DNA from: JADFXI01 sp963784135 | GTDB taxonomy: Bacteria > Nitrospirota > Thermodesulfovibrionia > Thermodesulfovibrionales > Dissulfurispiraceae | Assembly (NCBI GenBank): GCA_963784135.1 | Contig: CAWAQG010000004.1 | Location: forward strand, 620,001 to 684,000 | Reading direction: 5' to 3' | DNA length: 64,000 bases | In this document: piece by piece, positions 35,414 to 43,370 of the stretch | Position numbering within the stretch: position 1 is the stretch's first letter | How the letters are laid out: the number at the start of each line of letters is the position of its first letter | Program-made: the position numbers and the translations under genes | Notes under the pieces: generated by a model | Seen by the model: only the letters and a program-made list of their open reading frames with translations | Database searches by the model: none | What the model was told of the DNA's origin: nothing

Positions 35414-36760
35414 TTATTTTGCGCTTGAGCCACCGTACCTCTCTTCGTAAAACTTTTTTATCTTTTCAAGCTGTTCCTTGCTCATTCCTTTGAGATACCA
35501 TTCGTGCCGCACATCCGGCGCCAGATACTTCTTTGTGAGTTCACCGTAGAGCTCGGGACCGGCCACGCTTTTTACCTCAGGCAGGAATTCCGAGTAGAAA
35601 TTTTTTGCAACATCATATATACCGTGCCACCACGCATAATCAGGACCGGACATGGCTGCACCGTGGCGTGCGCGTCTTCCCTCGTGATGCCACAGCTCAA
35701 AGTAAATCCAGTCAAGCTTACTGCTAAAATCCGATTTTGGTATTTTGCCCTTCTCCTTGAGTTCCATTGTTATCTTCGTTGCGGGGATCGCAAATTTGTC
35801 ATTATAGAAAATCACCAGATTATCGAACTGTTTATAGAATCCCTCCACATATGGGGCCGAATGGCAGCTGTAGCATACATCTTTCATGTTCTCGCGGCGG
35901 TTGTCCGCATTTTCGAGTTTCTTCGATATCGGCGGCCTGAGTGTCCAGCTGATTCTCGCCCCTACATCATGGGTTACAGGCTGGTTCGGCGTTGCGCTCA
36001 TGTGGCAGGTCGCGCATGTCGGGGCAGCGGTGTAGTCTTTTCCAACGACCCAGGAATCCTTGTGCATATTCATCCGTTCTTTGTTGGCTTTGTAGAGAAT
36101 GCCGTGCTTCGATTCCTGATAGATCTCCATCTGCGGATGGTCCGGACCGAGATGACATTTGCCGCAGGTCTGCGGCTCCCTCGCCTGGGCCTTTGAAAAG
36201 CTATGCCTTGTATGGCAGGCTGAACATGAACCTTTTGAACCGTCGGGGTTGATACGTCCTATGCCGGTGTTCGGCCAACTGTTGGTATCGAGTTTACCGT
36301 TAGCCAACACCTTTACCTTTCCCCCGTGACATTGCAGGCAGCCGACTGCGACCGCCTCGGGCCCGCCAACTACTTCGCCAAGGTAATTATCCAGTGAATT
36401 AAGGATATCTCCCGCCATGGCATGGTGGCTTGTTGTCATCTCCCGGACTTCTTTCGGATGGCACTTTGAACAACGCTTGGGTGTGACAAGCACCGCTATA
36501 GTAAAGCCGTTATGGTCCATTGCATCCGGGTCTGATTTCTCGGCCTTGTGACAATTATAGCAGTCAACTTGCTTTTCAGCATGCCTGCTTATTTCCCATT
36601 CCTTCACAAGTGATGCTGACTGCGCCTTGTGACACCCTATGCATGCCTGGCCTTCTTTGGAAACCTTAATCTTAGCAGCTTCTACTGTCCCCCCGCCAAG
36701 AATGATCATCACGCAAAAAAGAATGAGGACCATTATCCCTGGAAATGCCTTCTGTTTCAT
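35414..36760 (-). CDS. Octaheme cytochrome c, hydroxylamine oxidoreductase (HAO)-like
   Basis: 448 residues from ATG 36760 (AAAGGAGG upstream; the ATG at 36790 has none). Signal peptide of about 28 residues, then eight CxxCH motifs: CIGCH, CYNCH, CSKCH, CLQCH, CSACH, CGKCH, CATCH, CYSCH. The C-terminal region WHHEGRRARHGAAMSGPDY followed by AWWHG is HAO-family; the Tyr is where the cross-linking Tyr of true HAO might lie, to be settled by alignment. Could oxidise hydroxylamine or reduce nitrite/hydroxylamine. First gene of the Mo operon, 48 bp upstream of the catalytic subunit. Confidence 0.9.
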   Translation of the reverse strand: MKQKAFPGIMVLILFCVMIILGGGTVEAAKIKVSKEGQACIGCHKAQSASLVKEWEISRHAEKQVDCYNCHKAEKSDPDAMDHNGFTIAVLVTPKRCSKCHPKEVREMTTSHHAMAGDILNSLDNYLGEVVGGPEAVAVGCLQCHGGKVKVLANGKLDTNSWPNTGIGRINPDGSKGSCSACHTRHSFSKAQAREPQTCGKCHLGPDHPQMEIYQESKHGILYKANKERMNMHKDSWVVGKDYTAAPTCATCHMSATPNQPVTHDVGARISWTLRPPISKKLENADNRRENMKDVCYSCHSAPYVEGFYKQFDNLVIFYNDKFAIPATKITMELKEKGKIPKSDFSSKLDWIYFELWHHEGRRARHGAAMSGPDYAWWHGIYDVAKNFYSEFLPEVKSVAGPELYGELTKKYLAPDVRHEWYLKGMSKEQLEKIKKFYEERYGGSSAK

Positions 36761-36956
36761 AAAGCCTCCTTTTTTAACGAAGTTTGTCAAGTTTTGAGTC
36801 TATGCTGCATGCGTACCATTCAAAGGAAAAATTGTCAAATACGGACAAATCCTACAAAATTGTACCCAATAAATAGATAAATGTATAGTAAATATCAACC
36901 GTTTATTCTCTTCACAGGTGATGACTTCCAGCGAGGCACAACGTTTTCATTGTCAT
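36761..36956. other. Leader region of the HAO/Mo operon
   Basis: About 190 bp, no gene. Contains TTGACA on the minus strand (36789-36784) but no matching -10 box at 16-18 bp. No clear leader structure seen. Confidence 0.35.
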
Positions 36957-36999
36957 ATCATAAGAGCTATCGCTAAATTTGAGTATGATCTGTATCATA
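36957..36999 (-). promoter_or_regulatory. Predicted Crp/Fnr-family site and promoter of the HAO/Mo operon
   Basis: TATGAT-CTGT-ATCATA at 36984-36999 is a perfect palindrome. Read on the minus strand, the hexamer TATGAT at 36962-36957 lies exactly where the -10 box falls if the palindrome is centred at -41.5. The transcript would start near 36950 with a leader of about 190 nt. Confidence 0.6.
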
Positions 37000-37075
37000 A
37001 TTTTATCGAATAATAATTTTCTATATCCGCGTTGCATCACCAAAAATCTATTCAAAAAAATCTATAATAAGCTTG

Positions 37076-37109
37076 CGTCATTCCCGCAGTCCTTTAGCGG
37101 GAATCCAGG
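37076..37109. repeat. dRS3-like repeat, left arm beside the GIY-YIG gene
   Basis: GTCATTCCCGCAGTCC... hairpin; its exact inverse is at 37423-37456. Ends 11 bp before the start codon. Confidence 0.9.
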
Positions 37110-37120
37110 AAAAGAAACAT

Positions 37121-37405
37121 ATGAAGGGCTTTTATGTTTATATTCTTTGCAGCAAGCGTAATGGCACTTTGTATACAGGTGTCACGTCGGACTTAATCAA
37201 ACGCATCTACGAGCATAAGAATAACCTTGCAGATGGTTTTACAAAAGAATATACCGTGCATCGCCTTGTTTGGTATGAGCTGCATGAAACTGCTGATTCA
37301 GCCATTACCAGAGAGAAACAAATAAAGAGATGGCGGCGTGAATGGAAAATACACCTTATTGAGAAAGATAATCCAAATTGGGATGATTTATATGAAAGAC
37401 TATAA
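37121..37405 (+). CDS. GIY-YIG domain endonuclease (UPF0213/YhbQ-like)
   Basis: 94 residues from ATG 37121. GIY-YIG signature as FYVYILCSKRNGTLYTGVTSD with Arg in LIKRIYEHKN and the catalytic Glu in TREKQIKRWRREWK-WDDLYERL region. Single-domain nucleases of this type have poorly known roles. It lies alone between divergent operons, bracketed by inverted repeats, which suggests that the gene travels with them or helps move them. Confidence 0.85.
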   Translation: MKGFYVYILCSKRNGTLYTGVTSDLIKRIYEHKNNLADGFTKEYTVHRLVWYELHETADSAITREKQIKRWRREWKIHLIEKDNPNWDDLYERL

Positions 37406-37422
37406 GCATGCATCTGAAAAAA

Positions 37423-37456
37423 CCTGGATTCCCGCTAAAGGACTGCGGGAATGACG
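37423..37456. repeat. dRS3-like repeat, right arm beside the GIY-YIG gene
   Basis: Perfect 34-bp reverse complement of 37076-37109, beginning 17 bp after the nuclease stop codon. Confidence 0.9.
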
Positions 37457-37575
37457 TATTTTGTATTGCCAAGTGAAATTATTTCGAATAGATTCCTTCG
37501 TGATGCAACGATTCACTTTCGAATAGATTTCTGATGATGCAATTCGTTATCTTTCCTTCAACCTGCAGCCTGTAT

Positions 37576-37586
37576 TATAATTTGCT
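37576..37586 (+). promoter_or_regulatory. -10 box of a probably leaderless panC transcript
   Basis: TATAAT at 37576-37581 followed by only 5 nt and the panC ATG (37587). The transcript would start at or next to the A of ATG. No Shine-Dalgarno site precedes panC. No good -35 is visible. Confidence 0.55.
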
Positions 37587-38429
37587 ATGGAAACCATTCG
37601 TATGCCGCGTGTTATGCAGGAAACCTCAAGAAGGTATTTCTTCAAGGGGAAAACAATAGGTTTTGTGCCGACGATGGGCGCTCTGCACGAGGGTCATCTA
37701 AGCCTTATAAAGAGGGCCAAAAGCGAGAATGATGTTATAGTGGTCAGTATTTTTGTCAATCCCCTGCAGTTCGGACAGGGAGAGGATTTCGACAGGTATC
37801 CGCGGGATATAGAGAAAGACATGGAGAAGCTGAGGTCATCGGATGTTGATGTTCTTTTTATTCCTGAGAATAAAAACCTTTACCCGGAGGGCTTTGCAAT
37901 ACAGATTGCTATAAAGGGTGTTGCCGAACGGCTTTGCGGGGCCTTCAGGCCAGGACATTTCACCGGTGTCGTTACCGTGGTTTGTAAATTGTTCAACATT
38001 GTAAAACCGACGAGGGCCTATTTTGGGCAAAAAGATTTCCAGCAGACTGTCGTTATCAACAGGTTGGTTGAGGACCTGAATATGGATATTGAAGTTGTCA
38101 CCTGCCCGACTGTGCGTGAGAGTGACGGCCTTGCCATGAGTTCGAGAAACGTATACCTGAGCGCCGGCGAACGAGCAGCGGCGGCTGTTTTGTATAAGGC
38201 CCTGTCGCTCGCTTCACAGATGATAAAATCCGGCGCTTACGGGCCGGAAGAGGTAAAGGACAAACTTAATGTACTGCTCAGGGACGGACCGCTTGTTTCA
38301 GGAATTCAATATGCCGGTATCTATGATCCGGAGACCCTTGCCGAACTCGGGGAGTTCAAACAGCGGAACCTTGTAGCTGCCGCGATCACGATCGGCGGTA
38401 CCAGGCTTATTGATAATGTGCTAATTTAG
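37587..38429 (+). CDS. panC: Pantothenate synthetase
   Basis: Condenses pantoate and beta-alanine with ATP. 280 residues. The nucleotide-binding VPTMGALHEGHLSL (HxGH), FGQKDFQQ and SSRNVYLS (KMSKS-like) motifs are intact. Appears to be a single-gene unit with a leaderless start; a palindromic repeat begins one base before its stop codon ends. Confidence 0.96.
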   Translation: METIRMPRVMQETSRRYFFKGKTIGFVPTMGALHEGHLSLIKRAKSENDVIVVSIFVNPLQFGQGEDFDRYPRDIEKDMEKLRSSDVDVLFIPENKNLYPEGFAIQIAIKGVAERLCGAFRPGHFTGVVTVVCKLFNIVKPTRAYFGQKDFQQTVVINRLVEDLNMDIEVVTCPTVRESDGLAMSSRNVYLSAGERAAAAVLYKALSLASQMIKSGAYGPEEVKDKLNVLLRDGPLVSGIQYAGIYDPETLAELGEFKQRNLVAAAITIGGTRLIDNVLI

Positions 38430-38501
38430 GTTATAGGTCAGAGGTCATAGGTTATGGGAAAAGACCGTTGCCTATTACCCATAACCAAATACCTATAACC
38501 T
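38428..38501. terminator. Inverted GGTTATAGGT-type hairpin between convergent panC and glgC
   Basis: AGGTTATAGGT (38428-38438) pairs with ACCTATAACCT (38491-38501), and inside GGTTATGGG with CCCATAACC. Built from short ATAGGTTA-like words. Lies exactly in the panC/glgC convergence and may serve as a two-way terminator; similar words at 44495-44536. Confidence 0.55.
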
Positions 38502-38507
38502 GATTTG

Positions 38508-39757
38508 TTACATCGATGTTTTTACGAATTTGGGAATTACTACAATACCGCCGGGACTCACGTGAAACCGCTTCCTGTCCTCTTTAATGTCATACCCTAT
38601 CGTTGTGTCCGACGGTATGTAAACTTCCTTGTCGATAATTGCCCTGCGGATTTTCGAGTGTCTCCCGATCTCGACATTTTCCATCAGGATAGATTCTTCA
38701 ATATGTGCCCAGCTGTTAATTCTTACATTCGGCGATAAGATGGAATTCTGGACTCTTCCCCCGCTTATTATGCAGCCGTCGCAGACGATGGAATCAAGCG
38801 CAATGCCGAGTCTCCCCCCTTATATTCCTGGGCGAATACGAATTTTGCGGGAGGACTCTGCACCTGGCGCGTACGAATAGGCCAGCTGTTATCATAAAGG
38901 TTCAGCATAGGGTCAACCGAACAGAGGTCCATGTTGGCCTCCCAATAGGCGTCAATAGTTCCGGCATCACGCCAGTATTTGGCTGCCTTTTTGTTTTCAT
39001 CTTTAAAATTGTATGCGAAGAGCCTTCCTTTTTTAAGCAGGTCGGGGATGATATCTTTGCCGAAATCATGCGCAGTCGACAAAGCCGCATCCTTTTTGAG
39101 TTCTTCGATAATCATCTCGGTGTTGAAAAAATAGACGCCCATGGATGCCAGGCATTGGTCATCATTATGTGGAATGGTCTTGGGTTGAGCAGGTTTCTCT
39201 TCGAAGCCGATTATCCTCCAGTCATCGTCGACCTCCATTACGCCGAAGGAGGAAGCCAGCTTCTTATCAACCTCAATCGCCGCAACCGTACCGATTGCAT
39301 TCTTTTCCTTGTGAAAGGCGAACATTTCAGAGTAGTCCATCTTATAGATATGGTCTCCGGACAGGATGAGTAGATAGGGAGGGGCCTCCTTTTCGATAAA
39401 ATATATGTTTTGATATACTGCATCGGCGGTACCAGTGTACCACTGCTCGCTGACCCGTTGCTGAGGAGGGATGGAGATGAAGAATTCGTTCAACTCGGGA
39501 TTAAAAAGAGTGGCCCATCCGAGGGCGAGGTGACGGTCCAGCGAGAGCGATTTGTATTGCGTTATGACCGCCATCTTCCTAATGTTGGAATTCAGACAGT
39601 TGCTCAGCGTGAAATCGATTATGCGGTATTTGCCGCCGAAAGGCACAGCAGGCTTTGCACGGTGGATAGTCAGGGGATGCAGGCGCTCGCCCTTGCCGCC
39701 GGCCAGAATGATTGCGAGCACGTCCTTCATATCGCTGTCTTTTTTAAGTGACTGCAT
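38508..39757 (-). pseudogene. glgC: Glucose-1-phosphate adenylyltransferase, one homopolymer frameshift
   Basis: Makes ADP-glucose for glycogen. The N-terminal 310 residues are in frame: LAIILAGGKGERLHPLT, VPFGGKYRIIDF, SGDHIYKMDY, GFEEKP. At the C-run 38814-38819 one base is missing; restoring it gives EYKGGRLGIALDSIVCDGCIISGG and a normal beta-helix C-terminus ending IPKFVKTSM at 38508. Total would be 416 residues, the usual length. As written the frame ends at 38768. The start could also be MKDVLAI at 39730. Confidence 0.88.
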
Positions 39758-39834
39758 GAAGAAATATAATCACAGTTGAGCGCCGGTGTCAAGTTTCGGC
39801 GGTAGGCGCGACGCTTGATGCTATTTTGCTGTGG

Positions 39835-39846
39835 TATAATTTTAGT
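39835..39846 (+). promoter_or_regulatory. -10 box of a probably leaderless nfeD transcript
   Basis: TATAAT at 39835-39840, 6 nt before the ATG at 39847. No Shine-Dalgarno site lies in between. Confidence 0.5.
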
Positions 39847-41184
39847 ATGAGTAATGGCAAACGGCCTGTTTTTTGTAGTGTCCTGCTTTTCCTTTGCGCA
39901 ATCTTTGTCGTCATTGTCGGTCATGTGCATGGCATTTACGCGAGCGATAAAGAAGCCGGCGCAGCGGCCAAAAAAGTGCTGTTAATTACTGTGAACGGTA
40001 TTATCAATCCCGTTGCTTCTGAATATATCGGCGGCGCCGTCAAACAGGCATCTGACATGAAAGCAGAGGCGCTGATTATTGAGCTTGATACGCCTGGGGG
40101 CCTTGACAGCTCAATGCGCAATATTATAAGGGATGTTATCGGCTCTCCGACCCCTGTTGTGGTCTATGTGGCGCCGAGCGGTTCCCGTGCGGCGTCGGCA
40201 GGCGTGTTTATAACCATCGCGGCCCATGTCGCTGCAATGGCCCCCGGCACCAACATCGGGGCAGCTCACCCTGTTCAGATAGGAGAGAAACTGGACAAGG
40301 TAATGTCGGAAAAAGTGACCAATGATGCCGCCGCCTTCATAAGAACGCTTGCAGCTCAGCGGGGGAGGAATGCACGCTGGGCGGAAGATGCGGTGCGGAA
40401 GAGTGTTTCAATTACTGAAACCGAGGCTTTGAAACTCGGGGTAATTGATCTCGTTGCAAAGGATGTGGCGGCCCTGCTTTCCGAACTTGACGGCAGGAAG
40501 GTAACAACGGTCACTGGAGAGCGCGTGCTGAACACAGCCGGAGCGAAAGTTGTCGAGCGTGAAATGAGCTTCAGAAATAAGATATTGGACTTGATCAGCA
40601 ACCCCAATGTGGCCTATATTCTGATGCTTTTGGGCTTTTACGGCCTTTTCTTTGAATTGACCAGTCCGGGCGCAATCTTCCCCGGAGTAATTGGCGGCAT
40701 TTGTCTTATCCTCGGATTTTATGCTCTTCAAACGTTGCCGGTGAATTATGCCGGACTGATGCTTATTATTATGGGCATTGTTCTTTTCATCCTTGAAGTG
40801 AAGATTATATCTCACGGCCTGCTTACTATCGGCGGCATGATAGCGCTTATCTTCGGATCGCTTATGCTTTTCGAGTCCCCGGCGCCATTTTTCAAACTTT
40901 CACTGGCCGTAATAGTTCCCGTTGTCTTTATCACAACGCTGTTGTTTGTATTTACGGTCAGGCTTGCATACAAGGCATTCAGAAAAAGGCCGCTTACCGG
41001 AGCTGAGGGTCTTATCGGTATTGAAGGCATGGCCGTTACCGATATTACGCCTCAGGGAGGCACCGTTCGTGTTCATGGCGAATTGTGGTCGGGCTGGTCC
41101 GATGCGCCTGTCCCGAAAGGCAGCGCTGTTGTAGTCGAAGCGATGCAGGGACTTAAAGTAAAGGTCAGAAGGGCCCTTCCTTGA
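39847..41184 (+). CDS. NfeD-family membrane-bound serine protease (ClpP-like + NfeD)
   Basis: 445 residues from ATG 39847 (a TTG at 39826 lies before the -10 box). Signal segment, then a ClpP-like domain: ELDTPGGLDSSMRNI, SGSRAASAGVFI with the nucleophile Ser in ASAG, and NIGAAHPV. Four membrane helices (about 245-360) and a C-terminal OB-fold NfeD domain (GIEGMAVTDITPQGGTVRV) follow. These proteins act with SPFH/stomatin proteins in membrane-domain quality control; no stomatin gene is adjacent here. Confidence 0.9.
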   Translation: MSNGKRPVFCSVLLFLCAIFVVIVGHVHGIYASDKEAGAAAKKVLLITVNGIINPVASEYIGGAVKQASDMKAEALIIELDTPGGLDSSMRNIIRDVIGSPTPVVVYVAPSGSRAASAGVFITIAAHVAAMAPGTNIGAAHPVQIGEKLDKVMSEKVTNDAAAFIRTLAAQRGRNARWAEDAVRKSVSITETEALKLGVIDLVAKDVAALLSELDGRKVTTVTGERVLNTAGAKVVEREMSFRNKILDLISNPNVAYILMLLGFYGLFFELTSPGAIFPGVIGGICLILGFYALQTLPVNYAGLMLIIMGIVLFILEVKIISHGLLTIGGMIALIFGSLMLFESPAPFFKLSLAVIVPVVFITTLLFVFTVRLAYKAFRKRPLTGAEGLIGIEGMAVTDITPQGGTVRVHGELWSGWSDAPVPKGSAVVVEAMQGLKVKVRRALP

Positions 41185-41210
41185 AAAAATAGGTAAACCT
41201 TCCTTACAAT
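41181..41210 (+). promoter_or_regulatory. Promoter in front of the ceramide-type operon
   Basis: TTGAAA (41181-41186), 18-bp spacer, TACAAT (41205-41210), and the ATG of the first gene 10 nt further on, leaving a leader of about 4 nt. Confidence 0.5.
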
Positions 41211-41220
41211 AGACATCAGT

Positions 41221-42183
41221 ATGAAAGCCCTTGTTACCGGTGCTACAGGTTTTATCGGGAGCCATCTTGCCAATGCTCTCGTAAAAAAAGGTTTTACAGT
41301 CACCTGCCTGGTAAGGAACACGTCGAACGTAAACTATCTTGAGGACCTGAATGTCAGGCTGGTGAGGGGCGATTGTACCCAAGAGGAATCTTTGTATGAG
41401 GCGGTGGCAGGTGTTGATTATGTCTTCCATCTCGCCGGCCTGACAAAGGCGTGTTCGGAAGCGGCTTTTACGGACGCAAATGTAACAGGCACCCGGAACG
41501 TGCTGCGGGCTGTGCTCGAAAAAAATAGCGGCATTAAGCGCTTTGTTTATATGAGCAGTCTCGCCGCCGCAGGTCCGAGCAGCGACGGGGTCCCGCTGAA
41601 AGAGGATTGCTCTACGGTCCCTGTTTCACTCTACGGTAAATCCAAGCTGGCCGGGGAGCAATTGGTCATGGACCACAGGAACGATTTCCCTGTGGTTGTC
41701 ATCAGGCCTCCTGCCGTATATGGACCGAGAGACAAAGACATGCTTGTTTTTTTCAAGATGGTGAGGGCGGGTGTAGCGCCCGTTTGGGGTGCTTGCCATT
41801 ATTCTTTTATATATATTGAGGACTTGATACATGGTATACTACTCTCTGCACTTGACGAAAATGCCGGGGGGGAGATTTTTTTTATGTCTGACGGTGTCAT
41901 TTACTCCTCTGATGATATTATTAATGCAATAGCCGATGCCGTCCAGAAGCGGCCTGTAAAACTGAAGATTCCGCGATTTATCATGGCTGTCGCGGGGTTG
42001 ATTTCAGAACGGTCAGGCGGGTCGTCTATTATTAATGCCGACAAGATACGGGAACTCAAACATTTAAACTGGGTATGCGACATGTCAAAAGCAGCAGAGA
42101 GGCTGAAATTTGAGCCTCGGGTAAAAATCAAGGAAGGAGCAAGATGGACATTTGATTGGTACAGGATCCATCAGTGGTTATGA
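41221..42183 (+). CDS. NAD(P)-dependent epimerase/reductase, candidate ceramide reductase (CerR-like)
   Basis: 320-residue extended SDR: TGATGFIGSHLANAL cofactor motif, catalytic SLYGKSKLAGEQ (YxxxK) near residue 139. By itself a generic epimerase/reductase. Position is telling: its stop overlaps the start of a serine-palmitoyltransferase-like gene (ATGA), and a GNAT acyltransferase follows. That trio corresponds to CerR, Spt and bCerS of bacterial ceramide synthesis, where CerR reduces 3-oxo-dihydroceramide. Confidence 0.7.
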   Translation: MKALVTGATGFIGSHLANALVKKGFTVTCLVRNTSNVNYLEDLNVRLVRGDCTQEESLYEAVAGVDYVFHLAGLTKACSEAAFTDANVTGTRNVLRAVLEKNSGIKRFVYMSSLAAAGPSSDGVPLKEDCSTVPVSLYGKSKLAGEQLVMDHRNDFPVVVIRPPAVYGPRDKDMLVFFKMVRAGVAPVWGACHYSFIYIEDLIHGILLSALDENAGGEIFFMSDGVIYSSDDIINAIADAVQKRPVKLKIPRFIMAVAGLISERSGGSSIINADKIRELKHLNWVCDMSKAAERLKFEPRVKIKEGARWTFDWYRIHQWL

Positions 42184-43370
42184 CCGAAACAAGCGATATA
42201 TTTGAAAAGTGTTTTAAGTTTACAACAGCCAGGGGATTGCAGAAGATGGGAGTTTACCCGTTTTTCAGGGTCATCGAAAGCGCCCAGGACCCCGAAGTGA
42301 TTTTGAATGGCAGAAAGATGATCATGGTGGGTTCGAACAATTACCTGGGCCTTACAAATCATCCGAAAGTAAAAGAAGCGGCGATAGAGGCGATAAAGAA
42401 ATACGGTACAGGATGCGCCGGTTCACGTTTTCTCAACGGCACGTTGGACCTGCACGTTAAACTGGAAGAAAAACTTGCCCGTTTTATGAGGAAGGAGGCG
42501 GCGCTTATATTTTCTACCGGCTTCCAGGTAAATCTCGGCGTCATATCGGCGTTGGTTGGGAAGGATGATGTTGTAATTATCGATAAAATGGACCACGCCA
42601 GCATTGTCGACGGCTGCAAATTGTCCTATGGCGAGGTCAAGCGGTTCAAACACAACGATATGTCCGATCTCGAAAGAGTATTTTCTGAAAATAACGGACG
42701 GGGAAAGATGGTGGTCGTTGATGGAGTGTTTAGTATGGAAGGAGACATTGTCGATCTCCGGGAAGTTGTGAGAATAGCAGGGGACCACGGGGCCCGTGTA
42801 ATGGTGGATGATGCGCACGGAATCGGAGTTCTCGGCAAGACCGGCCGTGGGACTGCGGAACACTTCGACATGGAAAATGATGTGGACCTGATTATGGGCA
42901 CGTACAGTAAGTCGCTCGCTTCCATCGGAGGGTTTATTGCTGGCGATGAGGATGTTGTGCATTATATCAAGCATTTCGGGCGGGCCTTGATTTTCAGCGC
43001 CAGTCCGCCGCCTGCTTCTGTAGCAGCAGTGAGTGCTGCCATCGACATTATCGAGAGTGAACCCGGCAGGAGAGAGATGCTATGGAAAAATACCAATAAA
43101 ATGATGCAGGGCTTTAAAGAGCTCGGGTTCGAGACAGGGCCCAGTCAGACGCCCATAATACCCATCATCGTCGGACCCGACGAAACCGCTTTTCGCGCGA
43201 TTATGATGCTTCAGGAGGAAGGCGTGTTTGCAAATGTTGCTGTCTCTCCGGCGGTCCCGCCGGGCAAGGCACTTATCAGGACCAGCTATATGGCTACGCA
43301 TACAGATGAGCAGCTTGAGCGCGTACTCGAAGCGTTTAAGAAAGTCGGCAAAGCAATTGGGCTTATTTAA
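42180..43370 (+). CDS. Alpha-oxoamine synthase, candidate serine palmitoyltransferase
   Basis: 396 residues from ATG 42180 (coupled to the previous stop). PLP fold type I: VDDAHGIGVLGKTGRG, and the Schiff-base Lys in GTYSKSLASIGGF. GSNNYLGLTNHPKV and CAGSRFLNGTLDLHVKLE are family hallmarks. KBL and BioF share the fold, but no bio or tdh genes are near; the neighbours favour condensation of Ser (or another amino acid) with acyl-CoA/ACP. The next gene starts at TAATG. Confidence 0.75.
   Translation: MTETSDIFEKCFKFTTARGLQKMGVYPFFRVIESAQDPEVILNGRKMIMVGSNNYLGLTNHPKVKEAAIEAIKKYGTGCAGSRFLNGTLDLHVKLEEKLARFMRKEAALIFSTGFQVNLGVISALVGKDDVVIIDKMDHASIVDGCKLSYGEVKRFKHNDMSDLERVFSENNGRGKMVVVDGVFSMEGDIVDLREVVRIAGDHGARVMVDDAHGIGVLGKTGRGTAEHFDMENDVDLIMGTYSKSLASIGGFIAGDEDVVHYIKHFGRALIFSASPPPASVAAVSAAIDIIESEPGRREMLWKNTNKMMQGFKELGFETGPSQTPIIPIIVGPDETAFRAIMMLQEEGVFANVAVSPAVPPGKALIRTSYMATHTDEQLERVLEAFKKVGKAIGLI

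Larger units (their letters stand above)
37030..37510. mobile_element. Nested inverted-repeat element carrying a GIY-YIG nuclease gene
   Basis: Outer repeat CGTTGCATCAC...TCTATTC (37030-37053) is inverted at 37486-37510 (GAATAGATTCCTTCGTGATGCAACG in two parts), with an extra outer copy at 37521-37542. Inner repeat 37076-37109 (dRS3-like, 34 bp) is perfectly inverted at 37423-37456. The only cargo is the 94-residue nuclease. Other dRS3 pairs in the window are empty. No target duplication was found. Confidence 0.65.

Noticed and set aside
35504..36196. 230-residue plus-strand open frame opposite the octaheme cytochrome
   Set aside because: Antisense shadow; the minus strand has eight CxxCH motifs and a signal peptide.
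42180..43370. Annotation as glycine C-acetyltransferase (KBL) or BioF
   Set aside because: The fold cannot separate them, but there is no tdh or bio gene and the flanking reductase and acyltransferase fit Spt better. Retained as an alternative.
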